Source: Dehalococcoidia bacterium
Lineage (GTDB): Bacteria > Chloroflexota > Dehalococcoidia > UBA3495
Direction of reading: 5' to 3'
Assembly: GCA_030753265.1 (NCBI GenBank)
Contig: JASMCQ010000048.1
Location: 1 to 14,206, forward strand
Length of the DNA stretch: 14,206 nucleotides
Positions 1 through 6,340 of the stretch are shown here, in pieces. A program made the position numbers and the translations under genes. The number at the start of each line of letters is the position of its first letter. The first letter of the stretch is position 1. A model generated the notes under the pieces. The model ran no database searches, was not told where the DNA came from, and worked only from the letters and a program-made list of their open reading frames with translations.

Positions 1-700
1 GTCCGTTGGGGAACAGTTCGGCGGCTCCGCGAAAGTCCCCCCAGACCTCATCCCGCAGGCGGGCCGGAGCCAGCACCAGAGTAGGGGTCTTTACATCCTT
101 CAGCAAGGGACGGAGGTCAACACCGGTGGCGTTTCGGTTGAAGTCGCGGACCAGGTGAGCCGGGGTGGCCGCCATCTGCGCGGCATACCATCGGATGTGG
201 CCAGGGTCCACCATTTCCGGGTCGAGGCGGCGCGTGATGTAGCGTTCTACCCAGCCGGTGATGCCCTCCCGGTCGATCAAATCGGCGCTTACCGCATGGT
301 GCGGCCCCAGGAAGCTGGCGGGAGCGGTGCAAATGGTCAGTGACCGCAGCCGTTCCTGATGCAGGGTGGCAAAGCGCATGGCGATGGAGCCGCCAAGGGT
401 CTCGCCGATCAGGTGGATCTTGTCCAGACCCAGCTTGTCCAGAAAGCCCAGGAGATCGTTGGCAAAATTATCCACCGACCAGGGATAACCCGGTTGGGGC
501 ACCGAGGACTGCCCCATGCCCCGCATGTCGAGCCGTACTACCCGGTAGTGCCTGGCGATGAGGGGCACCCAGGCGAACCACAGCTTGTGATTCTTGGCCA
601 TTCCGTGGTGCAGGACCACCGTTTCCGGCGTGGTCCAGGGATCGGTGAAATCGTCCACCTTGTAGAACAGCTCGGCGCCGTCATCCAATCTTACCTTCAT
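1..700 (-). CDS. Alpha/beta-hydrolase-fold protein, copy 1 (partial, C-terminus off the left edge)
   Basis: The frame is open from an ATG at 700-698 to the window edge, giving 233 codons; by comparison with copy 2 about 34 residues are missing. A GGAGG ribosome-binding site precedes the start. The fold shows as an oxyanion-loop LHHGM (residues 30-34), a strand ending LDMRGMGQS (58-65) and a nucleophile elbow HLIGETLGG (96-104). The elbow has Thr101 where hydrolases of this fold have Ser. The segment where the catalytic Asp is expected reads TLVLAPARLRDEV, with no acid at the usual place. It is closely similar to the next gene along its whole length, so the two arose by tandem duplication. Family known: hydrolases acting on esters, lactones or ring-cleavage products, plus non-catalytic members. 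Inferred: last visible gene of the minus-strand cluster. The substrate is unknown and activity is doubtful. Confidence 0.85.
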   Translation of the reverse strand, partial: MKVRLDDGAELFYKVDDFTDPWTTPETVVLHHGMAKNHKLWFAWVPLIARHYRVVRLDMRGMGQSSVPQPGYPWSVDNFANDLLGFLDKLGLDKIHLIGETLGGSIAMRFATLHQERLRSLTICTAPASFLGPHHAVSADLIDREGITGWVERYITRRLDPEMVDPGHIRWYAAQMAATPAHLVRDFNRNATGVDLRPLLKDVKTPTLVLAPARLRDEVWGDFRGAAELFPNG

Positions 701-782
701 GGGAGCCTCCGGGTGGTCCACCGGTCATTGTCTACCAGGGCAGAGAGTCGATGAGGAAATGGCGTAGGCCTCGGGGGCCGGG

Positions 783-1586
783 CTACTGCTGGGCCAGGCC
801 CCGGACGAACTCCAGCCACACTCGGGCGCAGGGCACCGGCAAGATGTGCTGGATGAACCCGGAAACGCCGGGGAACACCACCCGGCGCCCGTTCGGGAAC
901 AGGTCGGAGGCGGCCCGGAAGTCCCCCAGCACCTCCTCCCGCAGGCTGGCCGCGGCCAGCACCAGAACAGGGGTCTTCACCTGATTCAGCAGGGGGCGCA
1001 GGTCGCCGCCGGGGGCGCTCCGCTGGAACCCGCTGACCACATGAGCCTGGGTGGCCGCCATCTGGGAGGCGTACCATCGAATGTAGGCCGGGTCCACGAT
1101 GTCCGGGTCCAGCCGCCGGGTGATGGTGCTTTCCACCCAGGCGGCCACGCCCTCCCGGTCGATCAGCTCTGCGCTCGCCTCGTGGTGGCCGTCCAGGAAG
1201 TTGGTTGGAGAAGTGCAGACCGTCAACGACCGCAGCCGCTCCTGGTGCAGGGTGGCGAAGCGCATCGAGATCGAGCCGCCGACGGTCTCGCCGATCAGGT
1301 GCACCTTTTCGAGCCCCAGCTTGTCCAGAAAGCCCAGGAGATCGTCGGCGAAGTTGTCCAGCGACCAGGGGTAATCCGGCGGGGGCACCGAAGACTGCCC
1401 CATGCCCCGCATGTCCAGCCGCACGACCCGGTAGTACCGGGCAATGATCGGAATCCAGGCGAACCACAGCTTGTGGCTCTTGGCCATTCCGTGGTGCAGG
1501 ACCACAGTTTCCGGCGCGGTCCAGGGATCGGTGAAATCGTCCACCTTGTAGAACAGCTCGGCGCCGTCATCCAGCCTTACTTTCAT
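783..1586 (-). CDS. Alpha/beta-hydrolase-fold protein, copy 2, atypical catalytic residues
   Basis: This is a complete 267-residue gene, the usual length for a single-domain alpha/beta hydrolase. The ATG at 1586-1584 has a GGAGG ribosome-binding site just upstream. Visible motifs are LHHGM (30-34), LDMRGMGQSS (58-66), the elbow GETVGG (99-104) with Thr101 replacing Ser, and a cap-like region around 130-195. The expected Asp position after PVLVL (206-210) is Ser-Leu, with Glu217/Glu218 slightly later. The expected His position reads GVSGF, with His247 a few residues further on. Copy 1 shares the Thr. It could therefore be a hydrolase with a rearranged triad, a lyase or isomerase of the fold, or a non-enzymatic binding protein. 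No signal peptide is visible, so it is probably cytoplasmic. It lies 82 bases upstream of copy 1 and is probably co-transcribed with it. Confidence 0.9.
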   Translation of the reverse strand: MKVRLDDGAELFYKVDDFTDPWTAPETVVLHHGMAKSHKLWFAWIPIIARYYRVVRLDMRGMGQSSVPPPDYPWSLDNFADDLLGFLDKLGLEKVHLIGETVGGSISMRFATLHQERLRSLTVCTSPTNFLDGHHEASAELIDREGVAAWVESTITRRLDPDIVDPAYIRWYASQMAATQAHVVSGFQRSAPGGDLRPLLNQVKTPVLVLAAASLREEVLGDFRAASDLFPNGRRVVFPGVSGFIQHILPVPCARVWLEFVRGLAQQ

Positions 1587-1664
1587 AACAGCCTCCGGTT
1601 GGTCTACCTGCCGGCCGGAGAGGGCCGGTGAGATTGGTGGTCAATATACCTCGTTTTGGCAGGA

Positions 1665-1734
1665 TGTCATTTTGAGGAGCGTAGCGAAGAATCTCAGCGT
1701 AACAACGAGATTCTTCGCTGCGCTCTGAATGACA
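1665..1734. repeat. Imperfect palindromic intergenic repeat (HSERSEE-type)
   Basis: The left arm (1665-1695, starting TGTCATTTTGAG) and right arm (1707-1734, ending CTGAATGACA) are imperfect reverse complements that share GCGAAGAATCTC. An 11-base loop separates them. Translated in one frame the element gives the peptide HSERSEE, a signature I recall from spuriously predicted proteins in many bacterial genomes, where the underlying DNA is a dispersed non-coding palindrome. It lies between the decarboxylase-like gene and the hydrolase pair. In RNA it would form a long hairpin, which could attenuate or protect the transcript; no T-tract follows it. Mobility is inferred, not shown. Confidence 0.8.
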
Positions 1735-1760
1735 CCTATCAGCAATAGGTTGACCAAGCA

Positions 1761-2567
1761 CTAGCTCCCATCCTCCATGGAGATGCCGAGTTCAGTGAAC
1801 ACCGATCCCGCGATTTGCATGACCGTGCGGGCGCCGGTATACCCGCCGTACAACATGGTCTGGACGAACACTTCCAGGACCTCGGTAGGCGTGACTCCGA
1901 CCCGTAGCGCCCCCTCGATGCGACGGCGAATCTGCCGGTTATAACGGCCCTGGACGGTCATGGCGGAGAGGGCGCAGATCGCCCGGCTTTTGGCATCCAG
2001 GTGGGGGCGGGTGTAGATGGCCCCCCAGTGGTACTCGACGACTAACTGCTGCATGGCCTCGGCGGTGGGATGGCCGGCGTAGTAGGCCAAAGGGTCGCCC
2101 ATGTGTTCTTCGTAGGTCTGGGCCCCCGTTTGGTGCAGCTCCTCGGCGGTCTGGGTGGTGTCGTACACCCGGGTGGGAGTGAACTGGATCCCGCGCACCT
2201 CGAAGACCTCCTTGGTGATCCGCATCGCCGCCTCCACCGCCGGCACGCCGACGTAGAAGGTCAACTGAATGAACACCTCGACGACCTGCTCCGGGGTCAA
2301 GCCCAGGTTTAGGCAGCGTTCGATGTGCCGGCGCAACAAGGGTAGCTGCCCCATGGCCATCAACGCCGAGATGGTGCAGATGCAGCGGTGTTTGACATCG
2401 AGCCCGGGGCGGCTCCAGATCGAACCGAAGAGGGCTTCGTCGATAATCCGCTTCAAGTCCGGCGCCAGTTGGTCGATCCCCGGCAGCGTGAAATGACTGA
2501 GGTCGCCCCCAGCCATCAGGGCGCGCATCGATTGGCCTTCCTCGTATCGCTCTTCCAACGTAGCCAA
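1761..2567 (-). CDS. Carboxymuconolactone decarboxylase-like protein with two CMD domains
   Basis: This 268-residue protein contains two tandem domains. LDVKHRCICTISALM (56-70) and LDAKSRAICALSAM (190-203) align, as do HIERCLNLGLTPEQVVEVF (81-99) and RIEGALRVGVTPTEVLEVF (216-234), a period of about 134-135 residues. Single-domain relatives are about half this length. Neither domain has the AhpD CxxC redox pair. His81 in domain 1 corresponds to Arg216 in domain 2, so the domains have diverged. The start is TTG at 2567-2565, supported by AGGAGG (2580-2575) seven bases upstream. CMD proteins decarboxylate or isomerise ring-cleavage lactones or act in redox defence, and many have no known reaction. 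Its position between oxidoreductases and hydrolase-fold genes suggests a role in breakdown of a cyclic or aromatic compound; that is inference. Confidence 0.88.
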   Translation of the reverse strand: MATLEERYEEGQSMRALMAGGDLSHFTLPGIDQLAPDLKRIIDEALFGSIWSRPGLDVKHRCICTISALMAMGQLPLLRRHIERCLNLGLTPEQVVEVFIQLTFYVGVPAVEAAMRITKEVFEVRGIQFTPTRVYDTTQTAEELHQTGAQTYEEHMGDPLAYYAGHPTAEAMQQLVVEYHWGAIYTRPHLDAKSRAICALSAMTVQGRYNRQIRRRIEGALRVGVTPTEVLEVFVQTMLYGGYTGARTVMQIAGSVFTELGISMEDGS

Positions 2568-2574
2568 AACGATG

Positions 2575-2580
2575 CCTCCT
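2575..2580 (-). promoter_or_regulatory. Ribosome-binding site fixing a TTG start
   Basis: AGGAGG on the minus strand lies seven bases before the TTG at 2567-2565. It is a near-perfect anti-16S match and supports TTG as the start of the two-domain CMD protein. Confidence 0.75.
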
Positions 2581-2648
2581 CGGAATCCGCTGGTGGCTTT
2601 ACGGCCCTCTGGTGAGGTAGCTTCAGAGCAGCTTGCCGGTCTGGCCCG

Positions 2649-3590
2649 TCAGGCCATTATCACTTCAGCGAACCATTCCATGGCCTTCAGCGTCTTGCTC
2701 AAGTCGTGGTTCCGTACGTCGAAGATCAGGTGGCCGACCCCCAATTCGGAGTAGGTCTCGATGTCCCGGCGCACGTCGTCCGCGGTCCCGGAAAAACGGC
2801 GGCGGCCACCGGTGGAGGTGACATCCGGGTCATAGATAGGCGCCTTCATGGCCACCTCGATTTCAGCGGGGTCGCGGCCCGCCTTTTCGGCGAACATGCG
2901 GAGGGTGGCCATATCCTTGACCAGTTGCTCCGGCTCCAGCGGCGTCGCCGGAGTCGCCCCCACCGGGTGCCAGGCGTTGCCCAGTTGCGCCGCCCGCCGG
3001 ATCGCCGGGCGGCTCTGGCCGCCGACCCAGATGGGTGGATGGGGTTTTTGCACCGGTTTGGGTAGGAACGTCAGGTTGGAAAACCGGACGAACTCGCCTT
3101 CGAAGGTGGGGTTGTCGTTGGTCCAGAGTTCAATGAAGGCCCTCAGGTACTCATTGGTCACCGCGCCTCGCTTGGCGAAGGGCGGCGCGCCCAGGGCCAC
3201 GAACTCCTCCTCCATCCAGCCCACGCCCACGCCCACGATGAGCCTCCCCTTGGAGAGCACGTCCACGGTGGCCAGCATCTTGGCGCAGAGCATCGCGGGC
3301 CGGTGCGGGACGATCATGACGCTGGTCACCAGCCGGATCCGCTCGGTGACCGCGGCCAGAAAACCCAGGGTGGTGAGCTGCTCCAGCACCTCTCCGCCGC
3401 CCCTTTTTTCGCCCGAAAAGTCGCCCTTAACGGTGTATGGATACAGGGAGGTGATGCCCCTGGGCTGGACCACGTGGTCGGAAAAGACCATGTAGTCGAA
3501 ACCTAGCTGGTCGCCTTGCCGGGCTATTGTCGCCAGGGCGTCGGGCCGCCCGGTGGACCCGGAATTGGGCGAGTAGAAGCCGTACTTCAT
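2649..3590 (-). CDS. Luciferase-like (LLM class) flavin/F420 oxidoreductase, copy 1
   Basis: This is a 313-residue single-domain protein of the bacterial luciferase-like family, most like members annotated as probable F420-dependent oxidoreductases. Visible family features are an N-terminal strand MKYGFYSP, the segment GFDYMVFSDHV (30-40), SKGRLIVGVGVGW (113-125), KPHPPIWVGG (182-191) and AWHP (206-209). These build the TIM-barrel cofactor pocket. Family members use F420H2 or FMNH2 for hydride transfer or monooxygenation; the sequence does not decide which cofactor. The ATG at 3590-3588 has GGGAGGTG four bases upstream. It is nearly identical in long stretches to the next upstream gene, so the pair is a recent or homogenised tandem duplication. 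It probably belongs to the minus-strand operon with the CMD and hydrolase genes. The substrate is unknown. Confidence 0.92.
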   Translation of the reverse strand: MKYGFYSPNSGSTGRPDALATIARQGDQLGFDYMVFSDHVVQPRGITSLYPYTVKGDFSGEKRGGGEVLEQLTTLGFLAAVTERIRLVTSVMIVPHRPAMLCAKMLATVDVLSKGRLIVGVGVGWMEEEFVALGAPPFAKRGAVTNEYLRAFIELWTNDNPTFEGEFVRFSNLTFLPKPVQKPHPPIWVGGQSRPAIRRAAQLGNAWHPVGATPATPLEPEQLVKDMATLRMFAEKAGRDPAEIEVAMKAPIYDPDVTSTGGRRRFSGTADDVRRDIETYSELGVGHLIFDVRNHDLSKTLKAMEWFAEVIMA

Positions 3591-3678
3591 GATTCACCTC
3601 CCAGTGCTGTCCAACGTTCGTCGGGTCCGCCTTGCCGGCCTGGGCGAGGGTCTCCTGGCGATGTGCCGGTCCGGCGCG

Positions 3679-4623
3679 CTAAACCATTATCGTTTCGGCG
3701 AACCACTCCATGGTCTTTAGCGTCTGGCTCAAGTCGGGCTTCCGGATGTCGAATATCAGGTGGCCGACCCCCAATTCGGAGTAGGTCTCGATGTCCCGGC
3801 GCACGTCGTCCGCGGTTCCGGAGAAACGGCGGCGGGGCCCGCTCGCGGCGATTCCAGGGTCCTTGATAGGCGCCTTCATGGCCACCTCGATCTCGGCGGG
3901 GTCACGCCCTGCCTTTTCGGCGTACCCGTGGAGGGTGGCGATGTCCCTGGCCAGTTGCTCCGGCTCCAGGGGCGTCGCCGGAGTCGCCCCCACCGGGTGC
4001 CAGGCGTCGCCCAGTTGCGCCGCTCGCCGGATCGCCGGCCGGCTCTGGCCGCCGACCCAGATGGGTGGATGGGGTTTGCGCACCGGCTTGGGCAGGAACG
4101 TTAGGTTGGAAAACCGGACAAACTCGCCATCGAAGGTGGGGTAGTCGTTGGTCCAGAGTTCCTTGAAGGCCCTCAGGTACTCATTGGTCACCGCGCCTCG
4201 TTTGGCGAAGGGCGGCGCGTCCAGGGCCAGGAACTCTTCTTCCATCCAGCCGACGCCGACGCCCACGATGAGCCTCCCCTTGGAGAGCACGTCGATCGTG
4301 GCCAGCATCTTGGCGGTGAGCAGCGCGGGCCGGTGCGGGACGATCATGACGCTGGTCACCAGTTGGATCCGCTCGGTGACCGCGGCCAGGAACCCCAGGG
4401 TGGTGAGCTGTTCCATCCACTCACCACCGCCCTCCTCGCCGCCCGCGAAGTCGCCCTTGACGGTGTAGGGGTATGGGGAGGAGATGTTCTTGGGCTGGAC
4501 CACGTGGTCAGGGAAGACCATGTAATCGAAGCCTAGCTGGTCGCCTTGCCGGGCTATCGCCGCGAGGGAGTCGGGCCGCCCCCCGGTGACCCCGGCATTG
4601 GGCGTGTAAAAGCCGTACTTCAT
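3679..4623 (-). CDS. Luciferase-like (LLM class) flavin/F420 oxidoreductase, copy 2
   Basis: This 314-residue paralogue of the following gene is the first gene of the minus-strand arm. It has the same motifs: GFDYMVFPDHV, SKGRLIVGVGVGW, KPHPPIWVGG and AWHP. The start is ATG at 4623-4621, chosen because it matches the MKYGFY N-terminus of copy 1 and has GAGAGG six bases upstream. The frame stays open far beyond this into the divergent control region, but that extension has no counterpart in copy 1. Differences cluster in small patches, such as the loop around residues 59-70 (GGEEGGGEWME against GEKRGGGEVLE), which may tune substrate choice. The leader also resembles that of copy 1: GGAGACCCTCGC lies at 4690-4679 and again at 3655-3644. 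Likely cytoplasmic; cofactor F420 or FMN. Confidence 0.92.
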   Translation of the reverse strand: MKYGFYTPNAGVTGGRPDSLAAIARQGDQLGFDYMVFPDHVVQPKNISSPYPYTVKGDFAGGEEGGGEWMEQLTTLGFLAAVTERIQLVTSVMIVPHRPALLTAKMLATIDVLSKGRLIVGVGVGWMEEEFLALDAPPFAKRGAVTNEYLRAFKELWTNDYPTFDGEFVRFSNLTFLPKPVRKPHPPIWVGGQSRPAIRRAAQLGDAWHPVGATPATPLEPEQLARDIATLHGYAEKAGRDPAEIEVAMKAPIKDPGIAASGPRRRFSGTADDVRRDIETYSELGVGHLIFDIRKPDLSQTLKTMEWFAETIMV

Positions 4624-4759
4624 GAACCACCTCTCCATTGCTGGCCAGCCTTTGCCGGGGGCCTCCCCGCTGTCCGGCGCGAGGGTCTCCAGCCGGTGGG
4701 TATGGCGGCGCCGGTGGTCCCGGCCCGTGCCTTCTCCCCGGCCCCGGCAAAGTGCCCCA

Positions 4760-4789
4760 ATAATACCTTGAAAGGAGCGGCGCGTCCAA
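4760..4789 (-). promoter_or_regulatory. Candidate promoter for the minus-strand arm
   Basis: On the minus strand, TTGGAC (4789-4784) and TATTAT (4765-4760) are separated by 18 bases. The -10 matches the sigma-70 consensus at five of six positions and the -35 at three of six. It is the best candidate I found before the LLM gene, but it is not decisive. Confidence 0.35.
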
Positions 4790-4830
4790 CCGGCTGATGG
4801 CGGCCCGATTTGCGCCTGCGGCCCAAGGGC

Positions 4831-4868
4831 GGACACCTCCTGGACACCTGATGGCACGGCGGACAACT
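4831..4868. promoter_or_regulatory. Candidate operator: direct repeats GGACACCT / GGACACCT / GGACAACT
   Basis: GGACACCT occurs at 4831-4838 and 4842-4849, an 11-base period close to one helical turn. A one-mismatch variant, GGACAACT, lies at 4861-4868. The three copies fall between the two divergent promoters, where a shared regulator would bind. No regulator gene is in the window, so this is only a candidate. Confidence 0.3.
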
Positions 4869-4921
4869 GGGCAATCTTGGAGAACCGGCAGAGCCCGAAC
4901 CCTCCCTCGCCGGGCGACTTC

Positions 4922-4950
4922 TTGACACCATTAACCGCTGGCTGTAGACT
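4922..4950 (+). promoter_or_regulatory. Sigma-70-type promoter for the MaoC genes
   Basis: TTGACA (4922-4927) is a perfect -35 hexamer. After 17 bases comes TAGACT (4945-4950), four of six to the -10 consensus. Transcription would begin near 4957, leaving a short leader with the ribosome-binding site AAAGGGAGGT at 4966-4975. Confidence 0.65.
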
Positions 4951-4965
4951 TTGGCCTGCATAGAG

Positions 4966-4975
4966 AAAGGGAGGT
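4966..4975 (+). promoter_or_regulatory. Ribosome-binding site fixing the GTG start at 4981
   Basis: AAAGGGAGGT ends five bases before GTG at 4981. An in-frame TTG at 4951 would lie before or at the predicted transcription start and has no ribosome-binding site, so GTG is preferred. Confidence 0.7.
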
Positions 4976-4980
4976 ATTCC

Positions 4981-5439
4981 GTGACTACGCCAGCACCTTT
5001 CCTGACCGAAGAAATGCGACAGCAAGCCATCGGCGTCGAGAGTCCCCCCGTGACCATCGATATCGAAAAAGGGGCTATAATCAGGTTCGCCGAGGCCATT
5101 GGGGACGCCAACCCCCTGTTCAACGACGAGGAGGTGGCCCGCCAGAGCCAGTACGGCGGTCTGATCGCGCCGCCGACCTTCCTGCGTTCCGCGAAAGCCG
5201 GACGTCCGGACCTACCCTTCGATATTCCCTTCGAGCGGGCCCTGGACGGGGGCAGTGACTGGGAGTATTTCGAACCGGTCCGCCCCGGCGACCGAATCAC
5301 CGCGGTGGCCCACGTCTCCAACATCACCGAGCGCGCCGGCCGCCTGGGCCCTATGCTGATCACCACTGTGGTGATTACCTACCGCAACCAGTTCGATCAG
5401 GTGGCCGCTACCCAGACCGCTACCTCAATCCGCTACTGA
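4981..5439 (+). CDS. MaoC-like hot-dog protein, N-terminal-type (non-catalytic) subunit
   Basis: This 152-residue protein resembles the N-terminal hot-dog half of MaoC/FAS1-type dehydratases. The segment GDANPLFNDEEVARQSQYGG (41-60) followed by LIAPPTFL is the hallmark of that half. In catalytic hot-dog hydratases this place carries Asp-x4-His; here Asp42 is present but Phe47 stands where His would be. That fits the structural or substrate-binding partner rather than the active subunit. The next gene, ten bases downstream, has the catalytic pair, so the two probably form a heterodimeric (R)-specific enoyl-CoA hydratase or 3-hydroxyacyl-CoA dehydratase, as HadA/HadB pairs do. The GTG start is set by promoter and ribosome-binding site positions. 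It leads the plus-strand arm. Confidence 0.87.
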   Translation: MTTPAPFLTEEMRQQAIGVESPPVTIDIEKGAIIRFAEAIGDANPLFNDEEVARQSQYGGLIAPPTFLRSAKAGRPDLPFDIPFERALDGGSDWEYFEPVRPGDRITAVAHVSNITERAGRLGPMLITTVVITYRNQFDQVAATQTATSIRY

Positions 5440-5449
5440 GGGGTATCCC

Positions 5450-5890
5450 ATGGCCGAACAAGTATATTGGGAAGACGTAAGCGAGGGGACGGAAATGCCG
5501 CCCCTGGTGAAGAATCCCACCACCCGCCAACTGGTGCAGTACGCGGGCTCCTCCGGGGACTTTTACGAGATCCACTACGACAAGGATTTTGCCCAGGGCA
5601 CCGGCCTCGACGGGGTGATCATCCACGGCGCCTTGAAGAACGCGTTCTTGGGCGAGTTCGCGACCACCTGGATGGGACCGCAAGGGGTCTTGAAGCGGCT
5701 ATCCTGCCAGTACCGCGGGATGGACCAGCCGGGCAGTCCCATCTCCGCCAAGGGGAGCGTGACCAAGAAGTACGAGCAAGACGGGCAGCACCTGGTGGAC
5801 TGCAACATCTGGCTGGAAAACCAGGAGGCCCAAAAGACCACCCCCGGCTCGGCGACGGTGGCCCTGCCCTCCCGGAAGTCTCCGGCCTGA
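5450..5890 (+). CDS. MaoC-like (R)-specific enoyl-CoA hydratase/dehydratase, catalytic subunit
   Basis: This is a 146-residue single hot-dog protein. The segment YAGSSGDFYEIHYD (31-44) holds the catalytic Asp37 and His42 of the hydratase-2 motif, and GVIIHGALK (55-63) forms the following hot-dog helix. The family adds water to trans-2-enoyl-CoA to give (3R)-hydroxyacyl-CoA, or performs the reverse dehydration. The stop of the preceding gene lies ten bases upstream and its last bases form part of the ribosome-binding site (GAGGGG), which indicates translational coupling and a 1:1 complex. The likely product would be a substrate for the two downstream short-chain dehydrogenases. Acyl chain type is not deducible. 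Probably cytoplasmic. Confidence 0.9.
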   Translation: MAEQVYWEDVSEGTEMPPLVKNPTTRQLVQYAGSSGDFYEIHYDKDFAQGTGLDGVIIHGALKNAFLGEFATTWMGPQGVLKRLSCQYRGMDQPGSPISAKGSVTKKYEQDGQHLVDCNIWLENQEAQKTTPGSATVALPSRKSPA

Positions 5891-5936
5891 CCCAGGGCTC
5901 CCAGAGGCTATCCAGCGGTTCCATAGGAGGCTGCTG

Positions 5937-6070
5937 TTGGTCCTTCGATAAGCTCAGGGCGGACGGATTTTTCCCGTTCGGGTGAGCTTCGACCCCGACA
6001 TGCCGGGGCCGGGAGTCTCGACGAAGTCGGACCTGTCGAAATGTAGCGGCCGGTTATTGGATAGGCTCTG
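5937..6070. repeat. Dispersed intergenic repeat, copy 1 (longer form)
   Basis: This copy starts TTGGTCCTTCGATAAGC and ends with a 37-base block (6034-6070) matching 13909-13945 at 30 of 37 positions, including TAGCGGCCGGT. Inside it GGTCC.TTCG at the left (5939-5947) is echoed inverted by CGAAGTCGGACC (6022-6033), and CCCCG/CGGGG forms a small inner hairpin near 5993-6007. Similar CCTTCGACAAGCTCAG elements are, from memory, common between genes in many bacterial genomes. It lies in the 450-base gap between the MaoC and SDR genes. The ends look like a hairpin element, but no transposase is nearby. Confidence 0.7.
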
Positions 6071-6198
6071 AATAGATCCTCGCCGGTCTGGTTCGACGTG
6101 CCTATCCTGAAGCTCCGCATGATTTGGGCCGGCTTGCCGATGGATGAGACCTCCATGCCGCCCGAGGGCAACGAGGAAGCAGTTGGGCGAAACAGCTC

Positions 6199-6226
6199 TT
6201 GACAGCCTGGTTCAGCCCGATACAGA
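6199..6226 (+). promoter_or_regulatory. Candidate promoter for the SDR gene pair
   Basis: A perfect -35 TTGACA (6199-6204) is followed after 16 bases by TACAGA (6221-6226), only three of six to the -10 consensus. It lies about 115 bases before the first SDR gene. The gap of 450 bases from the MaoC genes makes a separate promoter reasonable. The rest of 5891-6340 holds the repeat and no supported gene. Confidence 0.35.
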
Positions 6227-6340
6227 CTTGAAATGCGCACGTGAAATGTCCAGGTTCCAGGAATGGCCGCCACCGAGCAGCCGGCGCAACCCAAATTGGC
6301 CGGCAGCCACTGGTGACACTTCTAAGTTGAAGGAGGGGCT

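Larger units (their letters stand above)
4624..4980. other. Divergent intergenic control region (no gene)
   Basis: These 357 bases separate the two arms of the cluster. No separate gene is supported: the long minus-strand frame across it is an upstream extension of the LLM gene without conserved sequence. The region contains a strong plus-strand promoter near 4922-4950, a candidate minus-strand promoter near 4760-4789 and short direct repeats at 4831-4868 between them. If the minus promoter is right, the minus transcript has a GC-rich leader of roughly 130 bases. I recognise no known riboswitch in it. Confidence 0.6.

Noticed and set aside
697..1467. 256-codon minus-strand frame overlapping the second hydrolase gene in another frame
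   Set aside because: The other frame contains the full alpha/beta-hydrolase fold and a proper start; this one is low-complexity Arg/Gly/Pro-rich sequence.
1567..1761. 64-codon frame containing HSERSEE
   Set aside because: It is the translation of a non-coding palindromic repeat.
4831..4868. Short direct repeats as a CRISPR array
   Set aside because: The units are eight bases with three-to-eleven-base gaps, far too short, and no cas gene is present.
4951..4980. TTG start for the first MaoC gene at 4951
   Set aside because: It lies at or before the predicted transcription start and has no ribosome-binding site, whereas GTG 4981 has a strong one.
4624..5025. Long N-terminal extension of the LLM gene (frame open to 5025)
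   Set aside because: The paralogue starts at the equivalent of ATG 4623, the ribosome-binding site fits there, and the extension overlaps the divergent promoter region without conserved motifs.
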